Origin: Methanomassiliicoccales archaeon
Lineage (GTDB): Archaea > Thermoplasmatota > Thermoplasmata > RBG-16-68-12 > SOIM01
DNA length: 44,805 bases
Assembly: GCA_030593295.1 (NCBI GenBank)
Contig: JAUVHO010000012.1
Coordinates: forward strand, 1-44,805
Direction of reading: 5' to 3'
In this document: piece after piece, positions 32,332 to 40,092 of the stretch
Layout: each line of letters begins with the position of its first letter
How positions within the stretch are numbered: position 1 is the first letter of the stretch
The notes under the pieces: generated by a model
What the model saw: only the letters and a program-made list of their open reading frames with translations
Told to the model about the DNA's origin: nothing
Databases searched by the model: none
Made by a program: the position numbers and the translations under genes

Positions 32332-32338
32332 TATTTAA
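32332..32338 (-). promoter_or_regulatory. TATA box for radB
   Basis: GTTAAAT on the minus strand, centred 29 nt before the radB ATG at 32306. Confidence 0.55.
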
Positions 32339-32385
32339 CTATTCTACAATACCGTTGTGAATGTGAATCGGCCAGGGAGGTGAAA

Positions 32386-32988
32386 CTACTCCAGACCCAG
32401 CTTGGCCTTGACCGCCCCAAGGTTCTCTTTTATCTTCTCTTCAACGCCCTCGAAAAGGCTGTTCCCGTGAGTGTCTATGGCGATCGTCAGCGGTCCGAAG
32501 TTGTCAGTTTCCACTATCCATATGGCCTCGGGCATCCCCATGTCGAACCACTCAACGCCCTTCACTTCTTTCATTCCATTGGCAGCCAGAATCGCAGCAC
32601 CGCCTGTGATGGCCAGATAGACGCAGCCGAATCTCTCCATCGCTTCGATGGTTGGTCGGGACATACCGCCCTTGCCGATGATCGCGCGTACCCCGAAGTT
32701 CTCTATGAACTGGGGCTCCAGATTGTTCATCCTTGAACTTGTTGTAGGCCCGGCCGCAACAACAGACCAGTGCTCATTCACCTTCTTCATTATGGGGCCG
32801 CAGTGGAACATCGCCATGTCCTTGAAATCGACCGGGATCTCCTTCCCTTCTTCGAGGTATTCCAGCGCCCTGATGTGGACCTCGTCCCTGCCGGTGTAAA
32901 TTGTGCCCGAGAGATAGACGCTGTCCCCGAGCTTCAGGTTCCTTACATCCTCCTCGCTGAGCGGAGTGGTGAGATGGACGTCTGCCAC
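32386..32988 (-). CDS. Fumarate hydratase class I, beta subunit
   Basis: A 200-residue protein equal to the C-terminal domain of one-chain class I fumarases. Motifs are LSGTIYTGRDEVH (about 29-41), the AGPTTSSRMN substrate loop, IGKGGMSRPT and the TGGAAIL / EWFDMGMPEAIW segments. With the alpha subunit it forms the oxygen-sensitive 4Fe-4S fumarase that hydrates fumarate to malate. Its start directly abuts the alpha-subunit stop. L(+)-tartrate dehydratase is a close relative, but the archaeal two-subunit form is generally fumarase. Confidence 0.92.
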   Translation of the reverse strand: MADVHLTTPLSEEDVRNLKLGDSVYLSGTIYTGRDEVHIRALEYLEEGKEIPVDFKDMAMFHCGPIMKKVNEHWSVVAAGPTTSSRMNNLEPQFIENFGVRAIIGKGGMSRPTIEAMERFGCVYLAITGGAAILAANGMKEVKGVEWFDMGMPEAIWIVETDNFGPLTIAIDTHGNSLFEGVEEKIKENLGAVKAKLGLE

Positions 32989-33864
32989 CTAATCACCTCC
33001 GTGTGTCGTGTATTCCACTCTTCCATCTGGATGAATCCTGCAAGCCGCCCTCCTGGCTGCCCAGCACTGAACGTTGATGGCCACGGGAAGGCTGGCCGTG
33101 TGACATGCCGCATATTCTATTTTCACCCCTAGAATCGAGGTCTTCCCCCCAAGTCCCATGGGACCGATGCCGATCTCATTTAGCGTCGTGTAGAGCTCTT
33201 CCTCGAGCTGGGCGATATCTGGGTCAGGGTGTCTCTGGTCCAGCGGCCGCAACAGGGACTCCTTTCCCATCTTTATCGAAATGTCGGCAGACCCGCCTAT
33301 CCCCATACCTAGAATTGTTGGAGGGCAGGGTTTTGATCCGGCGTTCAGCAACACGTCCAGGGCGAACTGCTTGATCCCTTTGAGCCCGGCGGCAGGCGTA
33401 AGCATCTTGAGAGCGCTCATGTTCTCGGAGCCGGCACCCTTGGGCATCACCCCGATCTCGATATGATCATTATCGGACATCCGGCAGTTGATGTAGGGCA
33501 TGTGCTCCCCGACGTTGGTCCCGGGGTTCTTTCTTGTAATGGGATGGACCGCATTGGGCCTCAGCGGAATGACCTTGGTCCCCTCCTTGACCCCTTCGAT
33601 GATGGCCTCTTGGACATTATCCACCTCCACGTTACCCAGATCAACGAAGAATATGGGTATCCCGGTGTCCTGACACATGGGCAGTGAGCCCTCCTCCGCA
33701 AGGGCCACGTTGTCCAGTATCGCTTTCAGCTGGGCCCTGGGAACCTCGTCCTCCTCCCTCTCGTAAGCATCCTCCAACGCCTTCTTCACATCGGACGGCA
33801 AACGGGTGACCGCCTGGCGGAGAAGCTCCACGGTGGTATCTACGATCAACTCCTTTGAAATCAT
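32989..33864 (-). CDS. Fumarate hydratase class I, alpha subunit
   Basis: A 291-residue subunit carrying the iron-sulfur cluster. The expected cysteines are in MCQDTG (about 60-65), in KPCPPTILGMGIGG, and either in INCRMSDND or AACHTASLP. HPITRKNPGTNVGEHMP and PKGAGSENMS are family blocks. A TATA box lies about 32 nt upstream of the ATG, inside the end of the NMD3 gene. It forms a two-gene operon with the beta subunit directly downstream. Confidence 0.93.
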   Translation of the reverse strand: MISKELIVDTTVELLRQAVTRLPSDVKKALEDAYEREEDEVPRAQLKAILDNVALAEEGSLPMCQDTGIPIFFVDLGNVEVDNVQEAIIEGVKEGTKVIPLRPNAVHPITRKNPGTNVGEHMPYINCRMSDNDHIEIGVMPKGAGSENMSALKMLTPAAGLKGIKQFALDVLLNAGSKPCPPTILGMGIGGSADISIKMGKESLLRPLDQRHPDPDIAQLEEELYTTLNEIGIGPMGLGGKTSILGVKIEYAACHTASLPVAINVQCWAARRAACRIHPDGRVEYTTHGGD

Positions 33865-33892
33865 GAGAACCGAATGAGAATCCGGAGGTGTG

Positions 33893-33900
33893 TAATTAAT
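33893..33900 (-). promoter_or_regulatory. TATA box of the fumarase operon
   Basis: ATTAATTA on the minus strand, centred about 32 nt before the alpha-subunit ATG and overlapping the stop region of the NMD3 gene. Confidence 0.5.
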
Positions 33901-34915
33901 CCTTTTGAGACGGCGCTGGAAAAATCCCCTTCTCGCATTTGATTATCGAGATCTCTTCTTCTGAATGGAAACCCTCGGGCTTCTTGATGGTGACCGTCTT
34001 CATGGTGTCCGGGTCCATGATCTGCATCTCATCCTCCGTCTCCACCAGCAACACCGCCTGAAGCCTGAGGCAATCCACAACACTTGATCCTACAAGCTCC
34101 GACGGTGTGAACGAGTACTTGCTCCAATCCTCTATGTTCTTGACAGAGACGTTGGTCGCCATCCCCATTATCTGATATAGCTTTCCGTGGTGATCGATGA
34201 CGTCCCCGACCTTGTACTGCGGGAGCCGGACCAAGTGCGTGACCCTGTACATTTCCTCCCCGTCCTTCATGCCCACGAGTTTCGCTGATGAGGAATCCTG
34301 GGCGCAGTATTGTGATGCCAGTTCCTTGGCTATGTTCCTTGCCAAATTCTTCGAGCTCAACAGGAAGTCCCAGCCGCCGTGCTTCTTCTCTTCCTCGCTG
34401 ATGAACGCATCCGTGGCTGAATCCACCCTCTTATGAATGTACTTGCTGACTGCTTCCATCTCCTCGTCCGTGAGGTTCCTTCCGTCCGCCCTGATCTGGA
34501 GGGTGGCTTCGTAATACCTTGATTTCCTTCTGGTGCACGTGACGCACTGGCTGGGTTTAAGCCTGACCTTGGAGTGAATGTCCTTCTCCGTCCTCATCTC
34601 GTCGACGTACATGTCGCAGTGGACCACGACCTTGATGTTCTTCTCGTCCTCGGGGTCGTACTCGACGCTGCACTGGTGGGTGTCCACGAGGTCCTCGTAT
34701 GTGATGACTTTGTCCAGAAGCATCTCCACGGCGCGTTCCATGGGAACACTGATCCACTTGCTTCCGATGAGGAACGAACCGCATTCCTTGCACTCCTCTA
34801 TGTCTAGGAACTCCGGCATCTCGGCTAACCTGTGCCTCTCTAAGAAGCACTTCTCGCAAAGGCTCTCGTACACCTTTCCTTCGGCGCCGCATTCCACGCA
34901 GAACAGTGGGTTCAT
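33896..34915 (-). CDS. NMD3-family ribosome-associated protein
   Basis: A 339-residue archaeal NMD3-like protein. The N-terminal zinc-binding part has C6-x2-C9 and C20-x2-C23, followed by a second pair in CKECG. The central SQCVTCTRRKSRYYEATLQIR is the family signature. The C-terminal part is beta-rich. In eukaryotes NMD3 is the 60S export adaptor that works with uL16; in archaea it is thought to act in large-subunit maturation. I start at the ATG at 34915: a TATA box (CTTAAATAT) lies 30 nt upstream and the zinc finger follows at once. A frame open to 35053 would run through the promoter. Confidence 0.9.
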   Translation of the reverse strand: MNPLFCVECGAEGKVYESLCEKCFLERHRLAEMPEFLDIEECKECGSFLIGSKWISVPMERAVEMLLDKVITYEDLVDTHQCSVEYDPEDEKNIKVVVHCDMYVDEMRTEKDIHSKVRLKPSQCVTCTRRKSRYYEATLQIRADGRNLTDEEMEAVSKYIHKRVDSATDAFISEEEKKHGGWDFLLSSKNLARNIAKELASQYCAQDSSSAKLVGMKDGEEMYRVTHLVRLPQYKVGDVIDHHGKLYQIMGMATNVSVKNIEDWSKYSFTPSELVGSSVVDCLRLQAVLLVETEDEMQIMDPDTMKTVTIKKPEGFHSEEEISIIKCEKGIFPAPSQKD

Positions 34916-34941
34916 ATCGTGTTTCAAAAATCCGAATCTCA

Positions 34942-34974
34942 TATTTAAGGTAGGGGCAATCTGAAGGTTTAATA
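34942..34974. promoter_or_regulatory. Divergent promoter region, NMD3 / 66-residue protein
   Basis: The minus strand has TTAAATAT (34941-34948), about 30 nt before the NMD3 ATG. The plus strand has GTTTAATA (34967-34974), about 32 nt before the ATG at 35004. The two promoters are nearly back to back. Confidence 0.5.
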
Positions 34975-35003
34975 GCCCATTCACCATCATTCTGGGTGAT
35001 ACG

Positions 35004-35204
35004 ATGACGATAACTCCTGAGGACCAGCAAGAGATAATCGATGAGATCATCAAGACCTACAACGGCCTTAATCCCCTGATCAGAGGTTTCATGCCTCCCG
35101 TTCCGAGCCTGCTGAAGCAGATACCGGCGGCGGCGAGGAAGTACACACTGGCGGAGCTTATTGAGTTCTTGGAGAAGGCGCATGAGGAGAAGAAGATACC
35201 TTGA
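35004..35204 (+). CDS. Small helical protein of unknown function
   Basis: 66 residues (MTITPEDQQEIIDEII...). It is charged, mostly helical in appearance, with a Pro-rich turn (FMPPVPSLL, about 29-37), no signal peptide and no cysteine. The ATG is supported by GGGTGAT 4-5 nt upstream and a TATA-like box. I do not recognise the family. The 179-bp gap after it (35205-35383) contains a small TGCCT-TAC-AGGCA hairpin at 35223-35235 and the promoter of the next gene, but no clear T-run terminator. Confidence 0.6.
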   Translation: MTITPEDQQEIIDEIIKTYNGLNPLIRGFMPPVPSLLKQIPAAARKYTLAELIEFLEKAHEEKKIP

Positions 35205-35383
35205 TTCACTGCGGGACTCGGTTGCCTTACAGGCAGGATGCTGAATCTCAGAGGGGCGTCAAGGATTGCACCAGAATCTACTTATAGGCATTTTCCCCAT
35301 GCTTTTCTCGGCACAGACCACGGAGCGGATGAGTTTGAAAGAAACCTTGTGGAGGAGGTATCTGAGAAGCGGAGGGAGGAAAG

Positions 35384-37300
35384 ATGTTGCATAACCTGAC
35401 CAGGATGGCCCTTTCGGTCTTCATTGTGATGCCGTTGTTGTTGACCGTGTCGCCCCAGCAACCTGAACTGGAGCCTAAACATGGAGGTGAGTGGCAGATC
35501 GCCGTCGTGGACTGTGACGGCGTTGGAGGAACCAGTGGCGATTACTGGTTTACTTCCATAGCTTTGGACAGCAACGAAAACCCCCACATAGGTTACTATG
35601 ATTTTGGCAGAAATACCCTCATGTATGCGAAGTGGAACGGAAGTGTGTGGAGCAACGAGACTGTTGACGACTCACATGCCACTTACCTGTCCCTGGCTAT
35701 TGATAGCAGTGACAACCCGCACATAAGCTACTACGACTACATCAATAGAAACCTCAAGTACGCGCATTGGAACGGAAGTGTGTGGAGCAACGAGACTGTG
35801 GACTCCGATGGTCAAGTTGGAACTACCAATTCAATTGCCCTGGACAGTAATGACAACCCGCACATCAGTTATTCCTCAGCCACGAATCTGTCTCTCAAGT
35901 ATGCGAGGTGGACCGGAAGTGTATGGAATATCGAGACTGTCGATGGGTCAAGGGGTAATGGAGCTTACTCATCCTTGGCTATTGATAGTAGCGACAACCC
36001 GCACATTAGCTACCACGACTACGGTAGCCAGGCTTTGAAGTACACGCACTGGAACGGAAATGCGTGGAACATCGAGATAGTGGACTCTGGAAATTTCTAC
36101 GTTGGCCGATACTCTTCTCTGGCTCTCGACATTAACGATTATCCGCACATTGGCTACAAGGGCTACACGAACGCGACCATGGGCGATGTGAAGTATGCCA
36201 AGTGGGACGGAATGGAGTGGAAAGTCGAGGTCGTGGATAACTCCCCCCATCACATGGGCTTTTGGATATCGATGGCTCTCGACAGCAGTGACCGTCCCCA
36301 TTTCAGCTACTTCGATGAGTTCGATGATGACCTGATGTATGCTGAGTGGAATGGCTTTGACTGGGAAATTGAGATTGTGGATATTGATGGTATGACGGGC
36401 TACTTCACTTCACTGGCCATTGACAGTTACGATATCCCCCACATAAGCTACTATGAACGAGATGTAGGGAATGTCAAATACGCTACCAAAGCCAGATCCG
36501 GAGCCCGACGACCGGAGACGGTGCAGGCCGATCTAAGTGGCTATGGTTCGGAGAACGTAACCGTAACCTGGATGCTGTCTCCAGATGACGGAAATGGATT
36601 GAACTCTGTTACCGGCTATGATATCTACCGAAACATGACCTATGATTCAGCGGGCTTGGGCTATGGATTGGTTGCCTCCCTTTCCAATGGATCATCGAGT
36701 TATACAGACATTTCAGCAGGTGAAGGAAATCCGAACAACTACTTCTATCAGATATGTGCCGTAGACCAGAACAGCAACACTTCATGTGCGATACAACAGG
36801 CAGGAAAATTCACACGTCCGTTATCCATCGGACCAAACCTCGTATCGGTTCCTCTTGTTCAGTCGAACGAATCAACAGAAAGGGTTCTGCAAACGGTCGA
36901 GTTCGACAAGGCTTGGACATTTGTCGCATCAGAGAACATGTGGAAATGGTACATGACCTTCAAGGCTTACAAAGGGGAATTGAGAACAATCGACCACAAA
37001 ATGGGAGTGTGGGTAAACGTTGTTGAAGATTCAAACTTCACGGTTGCAGGAATCGTCCCGGTCTGGACCGCTATTCAATTGCTACCCGGGTGGAATCTAA
37101 TCGGTTATCCTTCATTTGATGCGGATTACACGGTTGGCGAGTTTAAGCTCGAAACCGGAGTGACGAGAGCGGAAGGGTTTGATCCATCGTCGCCACCATA
37201 CTTCCTCAAGGTCTTGCATGAGGGGGATCTTCTCCAGACAGGATACGGATATTGGGTGCTTTCGGCCAATGATGTTGTGTGGGTCGTTCGCAACACCTAA
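35384..37300 (+). CDS. Secreted seven-bladed beta-propeller protein with Fn3-like and C-terminal domains
   Basis: 638 residues. A signal peptide (LTRMALSVFIVMPLLLTVS, about 5-23) is followed by seven ~45-residue blades of the form SLAIDSSDNPHISYYDY...LKYAHWNGSVWSNETVD (about 50-375). The initial GEWQIAVVD would complete the last blade. Next come a fibronectin-III-like segment (about 385-475) and a C-terminal module with NLVSVPL (about 480) and GWNLIGYPSF (about 560). There is no membrane anchor, so the protein is probably released or held non-covalently. GGAGGGAGG lies 4 nt before the ATG, and TTATAG at 35282-35287 implies a ~75-nt leader. The second half is more AT-rich than the first. The ligand is unknown. 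Confidence 0.8.
   Translation: MLHNLTRMALSVFIVMPLLLTVSPQQPELEPKHGGEWQIAVVDCDGVGGTSGDYWFTSIALDSNENPHIGYYDFGRNTLMYAKWNGSVWSNETVDDSHATYLSLAIDSSDNPHISYYDYINRNLKYAHWNGSVWSNETVDSDGQVGTTNSIALDSNDNPHISYSSATNLSLKYARWTGSVWNIETVDGSRGNGAYSSLAIDSSDNPHISYHDYGSQALKYTHWNGNAWNIEIVDSGNFYVGRYSSLALDINDYPHIGYKGYTNATMGDVKYAKWDGMEWKVEVVDNSPHHMGFWISMALDSSDRPHFSYFDEFDDDLMYAEWNGFDWEIEIVDIDGMTGYFTSLAIDSYDIPHISYYERDVGNVKYATKARSGARRPETVQADLSGYGSENVTVTWMLSPDDGNGLNSVTGYDIYRNMTYDSAGLGYGLVASLSNGSSSYTDISAGEGNPNNYFYQICAVDQNSNTSCAIQQAGKFTRPLSIGPNLVSVPLVQSNESTERVLQTVEFDKAWTFVASENMWKWYMTFKAYKGELRTIDHKMGVWVNVVEDSNFTVAGIVPVWTAIQLLPGWNLIGYPSFDADYTVGEFKLETGVTRAEGFDPSSPPYFLKVLHEGDLLQTGYGYWVLSANDVVWVVRNT
35633..35799 (+). repeat. Identical 32-bp direct repeats between adjacent propeller blades
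   Basis: The stretch encoding WNGSVWSNETV is identical at 35633-35664 and 35768-35799, offset 135 bp, exactly one 45-residue blade. Other blades differ more, so this pair looks recently duplicated or gene-converted. Confidence 0.65.
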
Positions 37301-37318
37301 CCGTTCAAGCGGAATCGT

Positions 37319-37606
37319 TCAAAAACTATACAACTGCGCGTGCGGCACCCCACCGATCCTGATGATACCATCTTTGTTGATAATCCCAGCGGAGACCGCA
37401 ACCTTTATCGTTCTTTTTCCAACCAGATTGGCACATGTGGCCGCCCTGAGGTTCACCACAAGTTCTTCTTCAGAAGCGAAAGTACCATCATAGAAGGAAG
37501 TCACCTTGAGGATCATCTCACCCTCTTCAAAAGTCTGACCAATGAGTTCGGCATCACACGCGGCAACGACCGTCTGCCCACCTTGCTGGTAGATCTTGAT
37601 CTTGAT
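37319..37606 (-). CDS. DUF424-family protein with apparent ATC start codon
   Basis: A 95-residue protein matching the archaeal DUF424 family: xKIKIYQQGGQTVVAACDAEL at the start, LIGQTFEEGE, EEELVVNLRAATCANLVGKRTI and the C-terminal IIRIGGVPHAQ. In relatives the first residue is Met of MKIKVY; here that codon is ATC (37604-37606). GGTGA, overlapping the MCM stop codon, lies 4 nt upstream as a ribosome-binding site. There is no ATG, GTG or TTG in frame until far inside the MCM gene, where the encoded extension is low-complexity and clearly a shadow of MCM. So either translation begins at ATC, or the base is a mutation or sequence error. The function of the family is unknown to me. Confidence 0.75.
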   Translation of the reverse strand: MKIKIYQQGGQTVVAACDAELIGQTFEEGEMILKVTSFYDGTFASEEELVVNLRAATCANLVGKRTIKVAVSAGIINKDGIIRIGGVPHAQLYSF

Positions 37607-37610
37607 CCGT

Positions 37611-39716
37611 TCACCGCTTTTCGACGAGCTTGTACCTGTTCTTTCTCGGGGAGTAGACCTCTCCCTCTTCCTTCCACCTGTTGAGCCAGGATTCGACCCT
37701 GGTCGGGGCGATGCCCTTTTCTTCGGCGAGTTCGACGATGTCCTGGAGCGATGCGCTGCTTTCATCTCTTGTCAATTCTGTTATTACATCTCTTAGGATA
37801 ATAATTTGTTCCCTCTGGGATCTGCTAGTGCCTGTGGCTATTATGTCGATGTCGAACCTTCCCCCTTCCTCTTCGGTGACCTTCTTGAGCCAGTACTCCA
37901 CTATCTTGACCGATCTGTCCGCGTCGTCTGTCGAAACGACGTCGCTCAACCTCGCCCTTGCGCTGGCTTCTGCGAGCCTCACGAACGCTTCCAATTGCCT
38001 CGGAGTGATGGGCACGGCGGACCCTTCGAGCTCGCCCTGCTTCCTTATGCTGAGATAATAATCCCTGAGCACGTTAATGGCGTCCTCGGTCATCACCGGG
38101 AAGATGCGCTTGGCGTGGGCGATGTACTTCCTGAGAAACTCTGGCTCGAAATAGGGCTTGTTGACCTCCGCCAGTTCCTCATCGAACTCTATCTCCGCCC
38201 CTTCCTCTTCTTGCCTAAGCATCTCTCCGACCAGGTGGCCCTTGAGTATGTGCTCGGCCATGTCCATGTCACGTCTGGTCTCCGGCTTGTCGAGAATCAC
38301 GAAAATGACGTCGAACCTTGACAGCAATGTGGGGGAAAGATCGATCTGTTCGGCAATGTACTTACTGTCGTCGAACCTTCCGAACTTGGGGTTTGCGGCT
38401 GCAAGAACTGAGCACCTGCTCTGCAGGGTGGCCTGGATCCCGGCCTTTGAAATGGTGATGAACTGCTGTTCCATCCCCAGGTGGATGGCGCTCCTGTCCT
38501 GAGGGTTCATCTTCTCGATCTCGTCAATGCAGACAATACCCATGTCGGCCAGTACCAGTGCGCCCGCCTCCAAGGTCCACCGTCCCTCGCCGAAATCGTC
38601 TCTGACGGCGGCGGCGGTCAGACCTGCTGCGGTGGCCGATTTTCCTGACGCGTAGACGCCCCTCGGGGCCAGTGCACTGATGTAGGTGAGCATCTGGGAC
38701 TTCCCGGTACCTGGGTCCCCGACCATCAGGATGTGTATGTCCCCCCTGGTCTTGGTCCCATCCGGCATTTCCTTGGGAACGCCTCCGAACAACTGGAGCG
38801 CGAGAGCTTCCTTTTCCATCTGCATGCCGAATATCGATGGCGAGATAGACGCAATTATGTTCGTCATTATGTCGGGGTCCTTGGCGACCTCCTCCATCTC
38901 CTTGACGTCCTCCCCAGTGATGTCAATCTCCTCGAACGCCTTCTGCTCCGGCTCGATGCTGTTGATCTCCAGGTTGATGTCGAAGAGAGTGGACTTGACC
39001 CTGTATTGGGATCTCTGCTGGCTTCTCAGAATGCCGTTGAGGATGACCCTGTCACCGGGGGATATGTCACCGGTTATGTCGTCCTCCACGTATGCGACCA
39101 GTCTCTGGGGTTCGGCACCGCCTCTCAGGCCTTCGGGCCTCTCCTGTATCTCTATCTTCTGCGTGTCCGCGAATACGGACTCCTCGCCGATCAACTTGAA
39201 CTTGGTGGAAGTGGCCACCCTCTTGCAGCCCCCCTGGTCCTCGTAACATTCCAGCGGTTCCCTCATCCCTCTCTCGTCCTGGGGCTCCTTGATGAACACG
39301 TTGCATCTGATGCATTGGAAGACCGCTTCGGTCAGCCTAGGTCTCACTTCGGTGGCCTTTCTGACGAGCCCCTCGGCGGCGAGGAACTTGCCTAGATGCT
39401 TGCTCCTCAGGTCCCTTACGGCGATCCTTGCGTCCTTGGGGAGCCTCTCGATCCTGAGGTGAATGTGCATGTTGTCATGGCCGATGGGAATGAGCCTCTT
39501 GATGGCCTCCTCCCCGGTCACGATCGCGTTCATCGGATGTTCCAGAAAGAACATGGCCATGTCGGTGTCGAACCTGTCCAGGTCCTCGAACTTGATGTAG
39601 AGGCTTCGCTTCTCTGGATAACTGTCGGCGACGCCGACTATCTTGGGTTGGTATCCGTATTCGTCGAAGAATACTTCCCACTTTGCGACTAGCCCCTCGT
39701 TGTCAAAATCGGGCAC
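37611..39716 (-). CDS. mcm: Replicative DNA helicase MCM
   Basis: About 701 residues. It has an N-terminal domain with a zinc motif (CIRC near 134-137, later paired by CYEDQGGC), an OB-fold region, the AAA+ core with Walker A GDPGTGKS (about 332-339), Walker B IVCIDEIEKM, the arginine-finger LSRFDVIF, and a C-terminal winged helix (LQDIVELAEEKGIAPTRVESWLNRW). It unwinds DNA 3' to 5' as a hexamer at replication forks. I start at GTG 39716, giving VPDFDNEGLVAKW: GGGGGAG lies 7 nt upstream. A start at 39770 would add 18 residues with no ribosome-binding site. The DUF424 gene follows after 4 bp. Confidence 0.95.
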   Translation of the reverse strand: MPDFDNEGLVAKWEVFFDEYGYQPKIVGVADSYPEKRSLYIKFEDLDRFDTDMAMFFLEHPMNAIVTGEEAIKRLIPIGHDNMHIHLRIERLPKDARIAVRDLRSKHLGKFLAAEGLVRKATEVRPRLTEAVFQCIRCNVFIKEPQDERGMREPLECYEDQGGCKRVATSTKFKLIGEESVFADTQKIEIQERPEGLRGGAEPQRLVAYVEDDITGDISPGDRVILNGILRSQQRSQYRVKSTLFDINLEINSIEPEQKAFEEIDITGEDVKEMEEVAKDPDIMTNIIASISPSIFGMQMEKEALALQLFGGVPKEMPDGTKTRGDIHILMVGDPGTGKSQMLTYISALAPRGVYASGKSATAAGLTAAAVRDDFGEGRWTLEAGALVLADMGIVCIDEIEKMNPQDRSAIHLGMEQQFITISKAGIQATLQSRCSVLAAANPKFGRFDDSKYIAEQIDLSPTLLSRFDVIFVILDKPETRRDMDMAEHILKGHLVGEMLRQEEEGAEIEFDEELAEVNKPYFEPEFLRKYIAHAKRIFPVMTEDAINVLRDYYLSIRKQGELEGSAVPITPRQLEAFVRLAEASARARLSDVVSTDDADRSVKIVEYWLKKVTEEEGGRFDIDIIATGTSRSQREQIIILRDVITELTRDESSASLQDIVELAEEKGIAPTRVESWLNRWKEEGEVYSPRKNRYKLVEKR

Positions 39717-39800
39717 GATAATGCTCCCCCTAAAGACCGATAATACCTCGGTAAATCTCAGGTAATGCATCGGCGGTTATTAGACTTTGCCCGACATCGT

Positions 39801-39938
39801 CTAGCAACTCGAAAGCCCGCAACTCCTGCACAGGAAACATCTCGTACTACCCTCCACTCTTGACCCGCATTCGGGGCAAACCAATCGTTCTGGGCATGAT
39901 GTATGCTCTATGTTCTTCATGCTGTCTGTTCTCATCAT
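39801..39938 (-). CDS. Tiny zinc-ribbon protein (45 residues)
   Basis: The minus strand encodes MMRTDSMKNIEHTS followed by CPERLVCPECG, a short basic stretch and CFLCRSCG, ending LSSC. CPECG...CFLCRSCGLSSC is a typical zinc ribbon and resembles the C-terminal ribbon of B12-dependent ribonucleotide reductases and other small archaeal ribbons. The first ATG (39938) lies about 35 nt downstream of a TATA-like GTTTATAT, suggesting a leaderless message; the ATG at 39920 would give 39 residues. It lies upstream of MCM on the same strand. The function is unknown, possibly nucleic-acid binding. Confidence 0.55.
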   Translation of the reverse strand: MMRTDSMKNIEHTSCPERLVCPECGSRVEGSTRCFLCRSCGLSSC

Positions 39939-39969
39939 GTGAATCGTTCTAAACTAGGTCGGATCGGGG

Positions 39970-39977
39970 ATATAAAC
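39970..39977 (-). promoter_or_regulatory. TATA-like box for the tiny zinc-ribbon gene
   Basis: GTTTATAT on the minus strand, centred about 35 nt before the ATG at 39938. The remaining gap to the next plus-strand gene (about 39978-40092) holds a plus-strand CCTTTATG box (40056-40063) for that gene and a repeated ATGCCAATC (40060-40068 and 40077-40085). Confidence 0.4.
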
Positions 39978-40092
39978 TCTGATTGGGGAGGTAGGTGAAA
40001 GTGTTTGGATCTGAGCCAGTTCCCCCGTCCGTGCACCAATGTGTGCGCACAGAAACCTTTATGCCAATCCGTTGGAATGCCAATCTGTGGAG

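Noticed and set aside
34916-35053. Upstream extension of the NMD3 frame
   Set aside because: It runs through the TATA box and the divergent gene, and encodes nothing like the family N-terminus.
35223-35235. TGCCT-TAC-AGGCA hairpin as a terminator
   Set aside because: The stem is short and no T-run follows, so it is not convincing as an archaeal terminator.
35329-35394. 21-codon upstream frame overlapping the start of the propeller gene
   Set aside because: It has only a weak ribosome-binding site and no conserved features; it may be a leader peptide but cannot be supported.
37607-37765. N-terminal extension of the DUF424 frame into mcm
   Set aside because: The encoded Ser/Arg/Lys-rich stretch is the out-of-frame shadow of the MCM C-terminus; family similarity starts only at 37606.
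40060-40085. Repeated ATGCCAATC upstream of the gene at 40093
   Set aside because: Only two short copies, one overlapping the TATA region; a possible operator but within chance expectation.
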